Shown here in pieces: positions 16,434 to 24,418 of a stretch of DNA of 35,656 nucleotides (positions are counted from its first letter, which is position 1; every line of letters starts with the position of its first letter). This DNA is from an uncultured Clostridia bacterium (lineage in GTDB: Bacteria > Bacillota > Clostridia > Christensenellales > Aristaeellaceae): contig CAKUFA010000024.1 in assembly GCA_934647165.1 (NCBI GenBank), forward strand, positions 1-35,656. The letters are read 5' to 3'. The notes under the pieces were generated by a model. That model was not told where the DNA came from. It worked only from the letters and a program-made list of their open reading frames with translations, and made no database searches. Position numbers and translations under genes: made by a program.

Positions 16434-19370
16434 ATGAGTAGGAAAATCATTGCGGCTCTATGCGCCGTGCTGCTGCTGGCGCTGCCCTTTGCCGGTGCGC
16501 TGGCAGAAAGCGTGACAGCCGAAGATACTGAAGCTGTCGTCAATATCATTTATTGTCCGACAAACAAGGAAAAAAGCGATGTGGTGCACGCTGCGCGCCA
16601 TGTGGCCAACGCCATTGCGGAGCGTTGGAGCAGCGCTAAAGTGCGTGTGTTTTCCACGAAGAGCATTCAGGAGCAGAAGCCGACGGAAGACTTTATCAAT
16701 GCCATTAGTACGGACGATTCGGTGGACATTCAGAAAGGCAAACTGCTTGGATGGGAGACGCTGGAAAAGGATCCCAGGCCGCAGGAAATCTGGATGATTA
16801 TGACGGCCGATTGCGCCGAAAGCCTGACGGAAACAACAGATATCTACGGGCAGATCAGCACGGCTATGCAGGAAAATGCGCAGGCAAGGCTGCATCTGGT
16901 TTTCATCAGAGCATCAGGCAGCAAAGCGGGAACGGAAAGCGAGCTGTATAAAAAACTAAGCGCGGCCTATCCGGAGCGTGTGGCAGCGGTGCAGGTGTGC
17001 AGGAATTTCATGCAGACGGATGCGCAGGACGCACAGACGCATTCCGGCGACTGGTTTGTGGCCTCATTGTACGGAGAAACGCCCGCAGCGCTTCCACTTG
17101 AGGAGAAGGAAGCAGGCACTTATTGCTTCACGATGCCCAAGGATGGCACGGCGCTTGTGCTGGCATGGCAAAACAAGGAAACAAAGCGCGCTGATGTGCA
17201 CGTGGAGGAGCAGCTGCCTGTTGGCACAGCGCAAAGCAGCGCTGTGCAGGTGGAGTCTTTTGGCAAAGCAAACGGGTGGAACGGTACCCGCGCTGAATAT
17301 CTCAACGGTGCGAAGCTGACGAACCTTTCCGGGCAGAGCACCTATGTGCTGACGCTTCCTGCGGGCGATATCGAAAGCGTAAAGGTATTTTATTATCCGG
17401 AAATGGCCGAAGCGGCATGTAGCCTGTCCCTGGGGGCAAACACGTGGGAACGCTGGGAGCAGGAGATCAGCCTGTCGGTCACCGGCGGGGATATGAGCAA
17501 CTGCGTGGCGGAACCTGCCGTGAACTATGCGGCCGATGACGGGAAATGGCAGCCCTTGACGGTGAAACAAGCCGATGGCGAATGGAAGGCGTTCATCACG
17601 CCGCAAAGAAACCAGACAAGCGTGCGGGTGAAAGCGTCCGTTGCCATCAAGGATGCAAACGGCAACCTGCTTCGAAAACTGGAGACAGAGGAAGAGCGGG
17701 CAATCGTAAACACAGCGATTGAGGCGCTTGAGCAGCCGGATCCGATTACGCTGTACTTCTATCAGGCGGAAGACGGAAGGCTGCTTGGCAGGGCAGCTCT
17801 GTTTCTTTCCGACTACTTTGCGCTCAACCCCGCAGATGGGGTACAGCTGTTTGTGGATGGAACAGATGCGAAAGAATGGCAGGCGGAAGGCGCAAAGACG
17901 ATTGCCACAGGAACGGACTTGACGGTGCTTTCCGATGGATGGCAGTGCGAGCTGGCGGCGACAAGCGCGCAGGGAGAAGACCTGACGGTTACGCTGAAAG
18001 CAAAAGTGGGCGATGACGAGGGTGAATGCACTGTGCAAGTGCAGCGCTGCGATGTTGGTGCATTGGTTCGCAGCTTTGAAATTGCCGTGCTGGATGAAAA
18101 CAATCGGAAAACAGATAAGCTTCTTGCAGGGCACAGCTATACCTTGAAGGTGACGTACCCTGAAGCAGTGGTGGAAACGTGGGCGTCGATGCCGGAGGAT
18201 GAGCTGACGGCGGGAATTCCGCGGCTGGAAAAGCTGCTGCTTTGTGTGGCAGAGCAGGGTGCAGCTTTGTCTACGACGCATGCAAGCGCAACGGATTTGC
18301 CGATCGTTCAGGCCGGAAAAGACGGAACGTTTGACAGCATGCCGGCGGTCAGCTTTACCGGGCAAAGGGATGGCACCTATGCCGCAGAAGTGACGGTTCA
18401 GGTTGACCGTGATTGGAAAACGGGCGAGTTGCCGGTGCAGTTTGCTGTTTTCAGTGATGAGGAAGGGACGACAAAGCTTGCGGAAAAAACAGACGCATTT
18501 GCCGTAATCAATGATCCGCCGACTGCAAAGGCCGTGAAAAAAACGGATTTTACGGTGAAGCTGGCGGGGATGGCAGATGAAAATGGACAGTATCAGGCCA
18601 ATGGCTTGAAAGTGGAAGAAGCGCTTGGCGTCCACGCCATCGGAGAGCTGTTTGAAGATCCGGAAACGACGGATGCGCTGAAATACACGGTGCAGGTAGA
18701 TAACCTGAATGGGGTGACTCTGCAACAGGACGGAAAGCAGTTGCAGCTTGCAGAAGGTGAAACGAGCTTTCCGCTGGAAAATGGTTTCCTGTGCCTGAAC
18801 TTTACCACAAAGGGCGATCGGACGCTGATTTTGCGCGCTTCTGACGGCGTGAATGACGCAGCGTCGCTTTGCATCACCGTTCATGTAAAATCCGCGCTGG
18901 AAGAGATACTGTTCTATATTGGTTTGGGCGTTGCGGCGCTGCTGCTGGCGGCGCTTATCGCTGCGGTCATCCATCAAGTACGCAAGCCTGCCTTTGGAAA
19001 AACAGGTCTGGTTTGCGTATCCTGCGCAAGCGCGGCGGTGGACAGCAGCGAAAGCATGGAAAAACTGCTGGCTGCGCGTGAAGCAGTGCCCATGGAAGCC
19101 TTTGGAAAAAAGAAAGTGCCCTTGTCGCAGCTGCTGATTTGCAGCAGGCAAGCGCCGCTGCCGCCGGACGAAGCATGGTTGGCAGAGGATATTTTCGTTG
19201 CACCGGGTCGCAACGGAAGCATCCGCATTCTGTTTGGCGGCAAGGCTAAGAAGCAGCTCAGGCGCCGCAACGAAAGGGTAAGCGAAAGCAGCCGGGCGTC
19301 GTTTGTCGTTGGCGGCAACGATATAGTGGTGATTAACCGGAAACTGGAAGGAGCATGGAGCGATGAGTGA
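16434..19370 (+). CDS. Secreted single-pass protein with a degenerate vWA-like N-domain
   Basis: The protein has 978 residues. ATG 16434 lies 8 bp after GGAGG (16421-16425) and begins a signal peptide, cut probably after ALA at residue 24. The first 210 residues alternate strands and helices like a vWA or other Rossmann domain, with VVNIIYCPTN where a vWA metal site would be and IWMIMTADCAES as a central strand, so the DxSxS metal motif is absent. Ig-like or cadherin-like beta modules follow (one near residue 740). One membrane helix lies at about 825-848, then a cytoplasmic tail of 130 residues. The tail shares layout with the first vWA protein: KP.F after the helix, a SQL-type stretch (PLSQLL here, SLSQLQ there), and a terminal beta-rich part. 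I read the two as diverged paralogues that may pair at the membrane. Confidence 0.78.
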   Translation: MSRKIIAALCAVLLLALPFAGALAESVTAEDTEAVVNIIYCPTNKEKSDVVHAARHVANAIAERWSSAKVRVFSTKSIQEQKPTEDFINAISTDDSVDIQKGKLLGWETLEKDPRPQEIWMIMTADCAESLTETTDIYGQISTAMQENAQARLHLVFIRASGSKAGTESELYKKLSAAYPERVAAVQVCRNFMQTDAQDAQTHSGDWFVASLYGETPAALPLEEKEAGTYCFTMPKDGTALVLAWQNKETKRADVHVEEQLPVGTAQSSAVQVESFGKANGWNGTRAEYLNGAKLTNLSGQSTYVLTLPAGDIESVKVFYYPEMAEAACSLSLGANTWERWEQEISLSVTGGDMSNCVAEPAVNYAADDGKWQPLTVKQADGEWKAFITPQRNQTSVRVKASVAIKDANGNLLRKLETEEERAIVNTAIEALEQPDPITLYFYQAEDGRLLGRAALFLSDYFALNPADGVQLFVDGTDAKEWQAEGAKTIATGTDLTVLSDGWQCELAATSAQGEDLTVTLKAKVGDDEGECTVQVQRCDVGALVRSFEIAVLDENNRKTDKLLAGHSYTLKVTYPEAVVETWASMPEDELTAGIPRLEKLLLCVAEQGAALSTTHASATDLPIVQAGKDGTFDSMPAVSFTGQRDGTYAAEVTVQVDRDWKTGELPVQFAVFSDEEGTTKLAEKTDAFAVINDPPTAKAVKKTDFTVKLAGMADENGQYQANGLKVEEALGVHAIGELFEDPETTDALKYTVQVDNLNGVTLQQDGKQLQLAEGETSFPLENGFLCLNFTTKGDRTLILRASDGVNDAASLCITVHVKSALEEILFYIGLGVAALLLAALIAAVIHQVRKPAFGKTGLVCVSCASAAVDSSESMEKLLAAREAVPMEAFGKKKVPLSQLLICSRQAPLPPDEAWLAEDIFVAPGRNGSIRILFGGKAKKQLRRRNERVSESSRASFVVGGNDIVVINRKLEGAWSDE

Positions 19371-20646
19371 GTGGGATGATTTGGGGACGACAACCCCGAC
19401 GGCAAAGGGAAAAAAGGGAAAACCGCAAAATAAACCAGTACGCGCAGCAGCAAGCGGCAAATGGAATGCTGCGCAAACAATAGTGGCGTTCTTTTCCGTG
19501 ACCCTTGCTGCAACGGCGGTTGCCTGGCTGACCAGAAACGTTGAATCACGCCCCATTTGGATGCTTGCCTGCTGCTTTGCCGTGCCGGTGCTGACGCTGA
19601 TGGCCTCCGTGATGCTGGTGGAAAAGGTGAGCAATGCCATGACGCCGCAAACCAGCCGCGGCGCGCAGATGGGGCTTGCAGCGGCAACCGTTGTAGTTGC
19701 GGGACTGGTCGGCCTGTTTTGCCAGGTGACCAACGTGGAGGCGCAGCAGGTGGTGAGCGTTGTAGGCACAGGCTGGCAGGACGCCATTATTGTGATGGAT
19801 AAAAGCGGCTCCATGCTTGGCACGAGGGACACGAAAGCAACGGAAGCCGTGCGCCAGCTGCTGGCGCAAATGGACGACAGTGTCAGCGTTGGGTTTGTGG
19901 CCTACGACCATCAGGTGCGGGGCTCGGTGCCGATGGGAAAACTGACCGGTGAACACAAGCAGGCAATCATGACCATGGCGCAGATAGAACCGGATGGCGG
20001 GACTGATTTTAGCGAGGCCCTGACCGCGGCCATGAACATGATTCAACAAGCGGCGGATGCCGACAATCATGTTTCGATCATTTTTGTGACGGATGGCTTT
20101 GATGGCTCTTGGTTTACTGCTGACCAGTTTTTAGCCGATATGAAAAAAGAAAAGGTGACGCTGAACTATATCCGCGTGGGCGATGCCGATGAAAACACGG
20201 AAATGGCCACGTTGGCGAAAGAGACTGGCGGGAAAAATATCCAGACGACGGATATTGCAACCCTGAAGGAAGACATGGCGAAGACCATCCAGGAGACCAT
20301 CCCGAGGGTTGTACGCTTTGACGCGCTGCGGGATATTGAAAAGTCCGACAAGGCAAAAATTGTCATGGGGCTTTTGCTGGCGCTGTTGGGGATTCTTATC
20401 GGCGTGACGCTGACGATCATGTTTTCGCGGCAGGGGCAAAAGCGCGCGCAGCTGCTGATTTCTCCACTGATGGCGGTGCTGGCTTTCGTGATTCTGACAT
20501 ATGGCAAGCAGCTGATTCCGGAAGGCTGGTTGCGCGAAGCAATCGCGTTTTCCTGCTTCGGCGTTGTGGTGATGAAGAAAAATGCCATGGACGATCATTT
20601 CAAACCAGTGGCGAAAAAAACGGTAAGTGAAAACGACGATTGGTAA
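19363..20646 (+). CDS. Six-helix membrane protein with extracellular vWA domain
   Basis: The protein has 427 residues. ATG 19363 overlaps the preceding stop by 8 bp, with AAGGAG at 19348-19353. A short acidic start (MSEWDDL) and a lysine-rich stretch precede three membrane helices at about 34-54, 63-83 and 100-122. A complete vWA domain follows, with metal site DKSGS at 146-150 and TDGFDG later. Three more helices lie at about 327-350, 360-378 and 386-402, then a lysine-rich tail ending SENDDW. Positive charges place both termini inside and the vWA domain outside. The arrangement recalls BatA/BatB-type membrane vWA proteins, but no MoxR ATPase is nearby. It is the last gene of the operon, followed by terminators. 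A ligand-binding or mechanical coupling role with the other surface proteins is inference. Confidence 0.85.
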   Translation: MSEWDDLGTTTPTAKGKKGKPQNKPVRAAASGKWNAAQTIVAFFSVTLAATAVAWLTRNVESRPIWMLACCFAVPVLTLMASVMLVEKVSNAMTPQTSRGAQMGLAAATVVVAGLVGLFCQVTNVEAQQVVSVVGTGWQDAIIVMDKSGSMLGTRDTKATEAVRQLLAQMDDSVSVGFVAYDHQVRGSVPMGKLTGEHKQAIMTMAQIEPDGGTDFSEALTAAMNMIQQAADADNHVSIIFVTDGFDGSWFTADQFLADMKKEKVTLNYIRVGDADENTEMATLAKETGGKNIQTTDIATLKEDMAKTIQETIPRVVRFDALRDIEKSDKAKIVMGLLLALLGILIGVTLTIMFSRQGQKRAQLLISPLMAVLAFVILTYGKQLIPEGWLREAIAFSCFGVVVMKKNAMDDHFKPVAKKTVSENDDW

Positions 20647-20662
20647 AACCGAAAAGAACCAT

Positions 20663-20699
20663 GCCGCTCCTGCTCAAACAACTGCGCAGGAGCGGCTTT
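20663..20699 (+). terminator. Hairpin terminator after the vWA/tubulin operon (first)
   Basis: Arms GCCGCTCCTGC (20663-20673) and GCAGGAGCGGC (20686-20696) pair perfectly over 11 bp, followed by only three T residues. It lies 16 bp after the last operon stop. Termination is probably shared with the hairpin that follows. Confidence 0.7.
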
Positions 20700-20712
20700 G
20701 CAATGGAAAAAG

Positions 20713-20739
20713 AAAACCACCGGCTATGTCGGTGGTTTT
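20713..20739 (+). terminator. Hairpin terminator after the vWA/tubulin operon (second)
   Basis: Arms AAAACCACCG (20713-20722) and CGGTGGTTTT (20730-20739) pair perfectly with a 7-nt loop. The A-start and T-end arms give the structure of a rho-independent, possibly bidirectional, terminator. Confidence 0.75.
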
Positions 20740-20809
20740 GACTTTCCGGTATATGGACGGCAGGGGAAACGATAGCAGACTGCGTAGGGCAGAAGCATGC
20801 GCTAAAACC

Positions 20810-20838
20810 TTGACGCTCCCCATGCAGTGCGATATACT
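20810..20838 (+). promoter_or_regulatory. Sigma-A promoter of the metal ABC transporter operon
   Basis: TTGACG (20810-20815) and TATACT (20833-20838) are spaced by 17 bp. Transcription should begin near 20845, about 65 nt before the ATG at 20911. I could not identify a clear zinc- or manganese-repressor palindrome over it. Confidence 0.75.
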
Positions 20839-20910
20839 GAGTGGTATCCCGTAGGCAACAAGAGGCTGCTGTTTTGCAGCGTGCGGGCGAGTTTGGAAAG
20901 GAGTGACTCC

Positions 20911-21660
20911 ATGGGCGAGCATCAATGCTCCCTTTGTCATATAGGGCTGGATAACGTGTCGGTGGTGCGCGGCGGGCAGACGCTTTTGCATGATGTATCC
21001 ATGCACATCCACTGCGGCCAGCTGACGGTGCTCATTGGGCAAAACGGCGCCGGCAAAACGACGCTGATCCGAGCCCTCTTGGGCGAATTGCCCCATGGCG
21101 GCAGCATACGCCATCTGGATGGGCAAGGGCGCGATATTCCTCATTTGCGCACAGGCTATGTGCCCCAGCATTTGCAGTTTGACCGGGAAATGCCGGTGAC
21201 AGTGATGGACTTTATGGCAGCGGCATTTTCACGCCGCCCTGTATGGGCAGGCGTTAACCGCCGCACCCGAGAAAAAGTGCTGGAAGCGCTTGATTCCGTT
21301 GAGGCCAGGGAGTTGGCATCACGCCCTTTGGGACGCTGCTCCGGCGGGGAAATGCAGCGGGTGCTGCTGGCGCTGGCGCTGAATCCTGCACCTGACCTGC
21401 TGGTGCTGGACGAGCCTGTATCAGGCGTGGATCAGAATGGACTGAAGCTTTTCCTGGACACGGTGAACCGTCTGAAGCAAATCCATCACATGGCTATTCT
21501 GCTGGTGAGCCATGACCTGCGCCTTGTGCGGGAATATGCCGATCATGTGGTGCTGCTGGACAAAACGGTGCTTTGCCAGGGCAGTGCGGAGCAGGTGTTC
21601 GCAACGCCTGAATTTGACGCGGTGTTCGGCTCCGGCACAGGAGAGGAGGAAAAAGCGTGA
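20911..21660 (+). CDS. Zinc/manganese-type ABC transporter, ATP-binding protein
   Basis: The protein has 249 residues. ATG 20911 has AAAGGAG (20897-20903) and lies downstream of the predicted transcription start, which rules out the in-frame upstream ATG at 20827. It energises import of a divalent metal through the permease encoded next. All ABC motifs are present: Walker A GQNGAGKTT, Q-loop in VPQHL, signature CSGGEMQR, Walker B LLVLDEP and the switch histidine in SHDL. The unusual N-terminus has C6 and C9-H10 (CSLCH), and HIHCG precedes the Walker A strand, so it may bind metal itself. Such cysteines also occur, as far as I recall, in clostridial ATPases of this family. The stop overlaps the permease start. 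Zinc versus manganese or iron cannot be decided from sequence. Confidence 0.88.
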   Translation: MGEHQCSLCHIGLDNVSVVRGGQTLLHDVSMHIHCGQLTVLIGQNGAGKTTLIRALLGELPHGGSIRHLDGQGRDIPHLRTGYVPQHLQFDREMPVTVMDFMAAAFSRRPVWAGVNRRTREKVLEALDSVEARELASRPLGRCSGGEMQRVLLALALNPAPDLLVLDEPVSGVDQNGLKLFLDTVNRLKQIHHMAILLVSHDLRLVREYADHVVLLDKTVLCQGSAEQVFATPEFDAVFGSGTGEEEKA

Positions 21661-22505
21661 TGATGGATGCAATCTATCAGTTTATGGACGCCGTCCTGCC
21701 GCTGGAAGCGCTCCAGTTCACGTTTATGAAGAACGCGTTTCTGGCCATTCTCCTGCTTACGCCGTTGCTGGGGCTTTTGGGCTCCATGGCGGTGAACCAG
21801 CAGATGGCGTTTTTTTCCGATGCCCTTGGACATTCGGCGCTCACGGGCATCGGCCTGGGCATTGTGCTTGGCGTTGGCAATGACCTGGTGAGCATGCTGG
21901 TGTTCGGCGTTATCTGGGCGATCCTTATTTGTGTCATCAAACAGACGGGCGCCGCTTCGGCGGATACGGTGATCAGCGTTTTTTCATCCACCAGCATTGC
22001 GCTGGGACTGGTGATTCTTTCCCGCGGCGGTGGGTTTGCAAAGTATTCCTCCCTGCTCATCGGCGATGTGCTGGCTGTGACGCCCACGGACATTCTGTGG
22101 CTGCTGCTGGCACTGGTGTGCGGCGTTGTGCTGTGGGTGGTGATGTATAACGCGCTGCTGTTGACATCCATCAATCCTTCGCTGGCGCGTTCCCGCGGCA
22201 TTCACACACGGCTGAGTGAAACGGCTTTTGTGGTGCTGGTGGCCGTGGCGGTTATGCTTGCCATCCGCTGGGTTGGCGTGATGCTTATTAACGCCCTGCT
22301 GATTTTGCCGGCGGCTGCCGGGCGAAACCTTGCCAGAAACAGCCGCCAGCATGCGGCCTACAGCGTGCTGATTGCCATGGTGTGCGGCATTGCGGGGCTG
22401 CTGAGCGCCTATGCGTGGGATACCTCCGCAGGCGCGGCCATTGTGCTGTATGCCGCGGCGTGCTACGCTTTGTCCCTGGCGCTGCGCCGAGTGAGGCGGG
22501 GATAA
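21660..22505 (+). CDS. Zinc/manganese-type ABC transporter permease
   Basis: The protein has about 281 residues and belongs to the ZnuB/ABC-3 type: roughly eight hydrophobic helices in a compact polytopic protein. Its early segment NQQMAFFSDALGHSALTGIG matches the conserved S-D-A-L/I-x-H-x-x-L-x-G block of that family. GAGGAGG at 21643-21649 precedes three possible starts (GTG 21657, ATG 21660, ATG 21663). ATG 21660 shares one base with the ATPase stop and has the best spacing. It forms the membrane channel for metal import with the ATPase. A metal-binding lipoprotein normally completes the transporter but is not encoded here; the next gene is a glycosyltransferase-like protein. Confidence 0.88.
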   Translation: MMDAIYQFMDAVLPLEALQFTFMKNAFLAILLLTPLLGLLGSMAVNQQMAFFSDALGHSALTGIGLGIVLGVGNDLVSMLVFGVIWAILICVIKQTGAASADTVISVFSSTSIALGLVILSRGGGFAKYSSLLIGDVLAVTPTDILWLLLALVCGVVLWVVMYNALLLTSINPSLARSRGIHTRLSETAFVVLVAVAVMLAIRWVGVMLINALLILPAAAGRNLARNSRQHAAYSVLIAMVCGIAGLLSAYAWDTSAGAAIVLYAAACYALSLALRRVRRG

Positions 22506-22535
22506 ACCTCTCTTTTACACAGGAGGATCACAACC

Positions 22536-24026
22536 ATGGAACGAATTTTGCTTCTTATGGCCGTGGATACTTATCAGGATGCGGAAAGCGCGCTTCAGTC
22601 CGCCCGGGAGAATGCCGCTGCTCCCCAGCGGGTGAGCTATGGCTGCATTTTGCGGGAAGAGCCGGATGAAAACGCCCTTGCGGCCATGCGGACGCTGGGC
22701 ACGGTGCTTTTCCTTGCACCGGCGCAAGGCGCATGGCACGCGTTTCCTGATCTGTGGCAGGGCGAAGGCTTTGTGCTGCTGGTGCATCCGGCCATGCGGT
22801 TTACCCGCCACTGGGACATTGGCCTTTTGCATGCGCTGCGCCTGTGCCGCCCGGATGCGGAAAAACGGGCGGTACTTACGGGCTTTTTGCCCACGCCGGA
22901 TGATCCGGTGGATGCGGTATCCCCTGTGGCGGCGGAGGGGTTTGACGAAGGCGGCTGCCTGTGCTTCCACCCCGGTACGCCCCTGCGCTATGCCAGGCAG
23001 CCGGAACTGTCCGCTTTCCTGCACCCGGCGTTTTGCTTTGCCCCGGCTGCTTTTTTTCAGGATATGGCAGGGGCGGAAGCACCGCTGTTTCTGGCAGCGT
23101 TTGAGCGGGAGTGGATGCTGTTTACGTTGCACAAACCGCTTATTCACCTGGCGTGGGGGTGCCCCATCGCTCCCTGCCCCATTCCGGAAGGGACGGGCAG
23201 TGCCGAAGCACTTGCGCGCTTTGGCATGAAGTTCTCCATGAAGCTGCCGGAACGCAAGCTGTCCGCCATGGCACGCACGGGGATTTTCTCATCCGATTTG
23301 ACGTTCCCGCTCCATGTGCCGGTGATGGTTCGTTTGCAGGAGGCGTGGCATGAGGCCATCAACCGCCGCAGCAAGCTTACACCCATGTGCGTGACTGCTG
23401 CAGTGACGCTGCCGCAGCCCGGCCAACTGCTGCCGGATGAGGCTGTCAACCGATTTCGGATGCTGGCGGGAATCCGAAATCTGTCCCTTTTGTGCTTTGC
23501 TGATGGGGAAATGGCACGCCGCCTGATGCCGGTGCTGCCCAATCTGTTGGAATACAAAGAGCGTTACGCCTTGCCGGTGAAGGTTGCCATTCGTCCGGCT
23601 GACAAGGAGAACTACCTGCGTTTATCCAAGCCTTTCTTGCTTGCGCAGGGACGGGAGAAATTCCTCAGCCACAGCCACTACGCATGGATTGATTATGATT
23701 ACCTGCGCTATCCTGTGTACGAACGGGCGGCGCTGGATTGGGAAACCCTGTGCACGGATAAAATTGTGCTGGCTACCGTGGGCGGCCAGGTGGACACAAG
23801 CATGTTTATGGTGCCAGAGGAACGCCTGTCGCCCCTATGCCGGGAAGTACAGTATCGCTGCGGGGCACGCCTTGCCGCCGGGCAGGCATTGCCTGCGGAG
23901 GGCGAACTATGGCAGGAGCTTTTGCATGACCTTCCCGATTGGTTCACGATCATTGAGCTGCCCGCCTTTGGCGGCTTGCTGGATTTGACCATGCTTAGCA
24001 GAAGCGAAGAGTTCCATGTACAATGA
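22536..24026 (+). CDS. Putative two-part glycosyltransferase-like protein
   Basis: The protein has 496 residues. ATG 22536 follows AGGAGG (22521-22526), 30 bp after the permease gene, and a terminator follows the stop, so it is the last gene of the metal transporter operon. The N-terminal 220 residues have a GT-A-like look: a first strand ILLLMAVDTYQDAE, a segment LLVHPAMRFTRHWD similar in pattern to GlcNAc-transferase-type (GT60-like) enzymes, and KRAVLTGFLPTPDD. The usual DxD or DxH metal motif is not clear. The C-terminal part (about 350-496) has HYAWIDYDYLRYPVY and a GGQVDTSMFMVP stretch reminiscent of the HtrL/YibB-WlaTC group. I hold both assignments weakly. There is no signal peptide or membrane helix. 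Why such a protein would be co-expressed with a metal importer is unclear. Confidence 0.55.
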   Translation: MERILLLMAVDTYQDAESALQSARENAAAPQRVSYGCILREEPDENALAAMRTLGTVLFLAPAQGAWHAFPDLWQGEGFVLLVHPAMRFTRHWDIGLLHALRLCRPDAEKRAVLTGFLPTPDDPVDAVSPVAAEGFDEGGCLCFHPGTPLRYARQPELSAFLHPAFCFAPAAFFQDMAGAEAPLFLAAFEREWMLFTLHKPLIHLAWGCPIAPCPIPEGTGSAEALARFGMKFSMKLPERKLSAMARTGIFSSDLTFPLHVPVMVRLQEAWHEAINRRSKLTPMCVTAAVTLPQPGQLLPDEAVNRFRMLAGIRNLSLLCFADGEMARRLMPVLPNLLEYKERYALPVKVAIRPADKENYLRLSKPFLLAQGREKFLSHSHYAWIDYDYLRYPVYERAALDWETLCTDKIVLATVGGQVDTSMFMVPEERLSPLCREVQYRCGARLAAGQALPAEGELWQELLHDLPDWFTIIELPAFGGLLDLTMLSRSEEFHVQ

Positions 24027-24046
24027 TGATGGGTCATCAAACGAAA

Positions 24047-24085
24047 ACAGTCTGGAGGAAGTTGCAGCCTCCGGGCTGTTTTTTT
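24047..24085 (+). terminator. Rho-independent terminator of the metal transporter operon
   Basis: ACAGTCTGGAGG (24047-24058) pairs with CCTCCGGGCTGT (24068-24079) with two G-U pairs and a 9-nt loop, followed by a run of seven T residues ending at 24085. Confidence 0.85.
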
Positions 24086-24118
24086 CTGATGTATGCATCG
24101 AAAAAAGATTCGAAGCTA

Positions 24119-24147
24119 TTGACAAGTGAAAATGACAAGGATATAAT
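24119..24147 (+). promoter_or_regulatory. Consensus sigma-A promoter of the XRE/membrane protein pair
   Basis: TTGACA (24119-24124) and TATAAT (24142-24147) are both perfect consensus with a 17-bp spacer. So strong a promoter in front of a regulator suggests tight repression. Confidence 0.9.
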
Positions 24148-24192
24148 ACAAAATGACAATAGTAATTGTCATTCAGACAAAGAACATTGTCA
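24131..24192 (+). promoter_or_regulatory. Operator cluster, likely autoregulation by the XRE protein
   Basis: A perfect palindrome with 9-bp arms AATGACAAT (24152-24160) and ATTGTCATT (24165-24173) around AGTA covers the expected transcription start. Additional half-sites AATGACAA (24131-24138, in the promoter spacer) and ATTGTC (24187-24192, before the gene) share the TGACAA core. Binding would block the promoter. That the XRE protein is the binder is inference from adjacency. Confidence 0.7.
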
Positions 24193-24205
24193 AAGGGGGA
24201 ACGTG

Positions 24206-24418
24206 ATGATTCTGCGAAATCGCTTGAAAGAACGCAGAGCTGCACTGAATGTCAATCAGCAGGAAATGGGGCAGCTGTGCGGTGTGTCCCGGCAGACGAT
24301 CAGCCTGATTGAACGGGGCGACTATTCGCCCTCTGTCACCCTTGCCTTAACGATTGCAAAGGTATGCGGTGTTACGGTGGAAGAAGTTTTCTATTTGCAG
24401 GAGGAAAAACATGGATAA
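24206..24418 (+). CDS. Small XRE-family HTH transcriptional regulator
   Basis: The protein has 70 residues, essentially a single Cro/CI-type helix-turn-helix domain. ATG 24206 (or GTG 24203) follows GGGGG at 24196-24200; the longer upstream frame starts before the promoter and is excluded. The helix pair is QQEMGQLCGVSRQTISLIE, followed by the typical RGDYSPSVTLALTIAKVCGV and VEEVFYL. Proteins this short, similar to the YozG group, commonly sit beside a membrane protein as here. It probably represses its own operon through the palindromes upstream. Its last 8 bp overlap the next gene, so the two are translated together. Confidence 0.9.
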   Translation: MILRNRLKERRAALNVNQQEMGQLCGVSRQTISLIERGDYSPSVTLALTIAKVCGVTVEEVFYLQEEKHG

